Made by a program: the position numbers and the translations under genes | In this document: positions 23,410-23,865 of the stretch, one piece after another | How the letters are laid out: the number at the start of each line of letters is the position of its first letter | How positions within the stretch are numbered: position 1 is the stretch's first letter | Notes under the pieces: model-generated | The model's input: the letters and a program-made list of their open reading frames with translations, nothing else | What the model was told of the DNA's origin: nothing | Database searches by the model: none | Source of the DNA: Phycisphaerae bacterium | GTDB taxonomy: Bacteria > Planctomycetota > Phycisphaerae > UBA1845 | Length of the DNA stretch: 23,865 bases | Reading direction: 5' to 3' | Assembly: GCA_029260155.1 (NCBI GenBank) | Contig: JAJDDU010000403.1 | Span: 1-23,865, forward strand

Positions 23410-23820
23410 TCAGTTGCGTGAGCCCCGTCGTCTGCCCCAGCCGCGACCTCCTGGCCGCCTGCCACCTCGGCTTCGGTTTGCGCGATCACCCCGTCCGCCG
23501 GCGCTGGCGCTCGCGACACGCTCTTGCCGACCAGCGTCTGCCGCATCAGCCCCGGCGTCGCTGCCTGCGTCTGGGCTGATGTCTCCTGCGTCACCTCCGA
23601 TGGACGACGTGAGCACAGTCAAGCTGTCGCCGAGGGAGTTGTATTGCCTCGTCACAGTGTCGCCGAAAAGCGTGACGCCGGCGATCGCAGCCATTGCCGT
23701 CAGCGCGACCGTGGTCGCGTATTCGGCCGATGTTGCGGCAGTCTCCGATGAGACGATCCGGTTCAACCAGACGATGTGACGTGTAAAGACGTTGCCTTGA
23801 GTTGGTTCGTACCGCTTCAT
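23410..23820 (-). CDS. Pilin-like small membrane protein with ambiguous C-terminus
   Basis: The 136-residue product has a leader of about 30 residues and the segment AATSAEYATTVALTAMAAIAG, which copies the Flp pilin pattern of a Glu-Tyr before a hydrophobic spine, though the residue at the expected cleavage point is Ala rather than Gly. After about residue 65 it changes to an Asp/Ala-rich and then Gly/Arg-rich tail. A different frame from about 23594 down (starting VTQETSAQTQAATPGL) has higher G/C at third positions, so either the tail is misread because of a frameshift or two frames overlap. The start is the ATG at 23818-23820, with GAGG ten bases upstream; a GTG at 23841 is possible. I regard the N-terminal part as real and the tail as uncertain. 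Confidence 0.6.
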   Translation of the reverse strand: MKRYEPTQGNVFTRHIVWLNRIVSSETAATSAEYATTVALTAMAAIAGVTLFGDTVTRQYNSLGDSLTVLTSSIGGDAGDISPDAGSDAGADAADAGRQERVASASAGGRGDRANRSRGGRRPGGRGWGRRRGSRN

Positions 23821-23865
23821 AGGACGCAAGCCTCGCAACACATGGACTGTCCGTTGCCTTACTAG

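Noticed and set aside
23031..23594. Reverse-strand frame of 187 codons across the pilin gene as an independent gene
   Set aside because: Its second half is antisense to the clear Flp pilin and loses coding character; only the part above about 23410 deserves attention, which I report as a frame conflict.

Overview
The window reads as a GC-rich chromosomal segment from a planctomycete, probably Phycisphaerae-like or an unclassified relative. The evidence is a PEP-CTERM exported protein, an extracellular protein with dockerin-like Asp/Gly-rich calcium repeats, an ECF sigma factor paired with a membrane Ser/Thr kinase, a Flp pilin of the 'GPTTVEYAV' type, and a duplicated four-ATPase UvrA of the kind known from chlamydiae and other PVC bacteria. 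No tRNA, rRNA, CRISPR array, transposase or phage gene was seen. No gene-free stretch exceeds 300 bases.

Layout. 1-318 (-): start of a small exported protein running off the left edge. 432-2717 (+): family 2 glycosyltransferase, then the Mg2+ transporter MgtE. 2740-4444 (-): HIT-family hydrolase followed by a dGTPase-type HD phosphohydrolase, an apparent two-gene nucleotide-metabolism operon. 4557-13566 (+): lipoprotein, first ATPase half of UvrA, a nucleotidyltransferase-fold gene, a 1690-residue protein carrying the other three UvrA ATPase halves plus a repeated C-terminal tail, and a CBM9-like protein. 13669-16199 (+): YcgR-like PilZ protein and an NCS2-type permease. 16223-18920 (-): ECF sigma factor and Ser/Thr kinase. 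19195-19857 (+): PEP-CTERM protein. 19969-22839 (-): secreted zinc metalloprotease with dockerin-like and four Ig-like domains. 23103-23291 (+): Flp pilin. 23410-23820 (-): second pilin-like protein with an ambiguous C-terminal frame.

The most unusual locus is 5229-13566. The PVC-type tandem UvrA (NBD1-NBD2-NBD1'-NBD2') is split exactly in the linker between the first NBD1 and NBD2. An unrelated nucleotidyltransferase-like gene sits in the gap. All four ATPase modules keep Walker A, ABC signature, Walker B and zinc-ligand cysteines, so this looks like a working split protein of 2310 residues in two chains rather than decay. The second chain adds a duplicated tail domain I cannot assign, and its stop overlaps the start of a CBM9-like gene.

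A second unit worth attention is the sigma/kinase pair. A cytoplasmic zinc-finger and kinase, one membrane segment and an exported FG-GAP-like domain would link an outside signal to a sigma factor encoded 16 bases upstream. The neighbouring divergent PEP-CTERM gene is one possible target.

Functional calls are by motif recognition from the translated sequence; no database search was possible.
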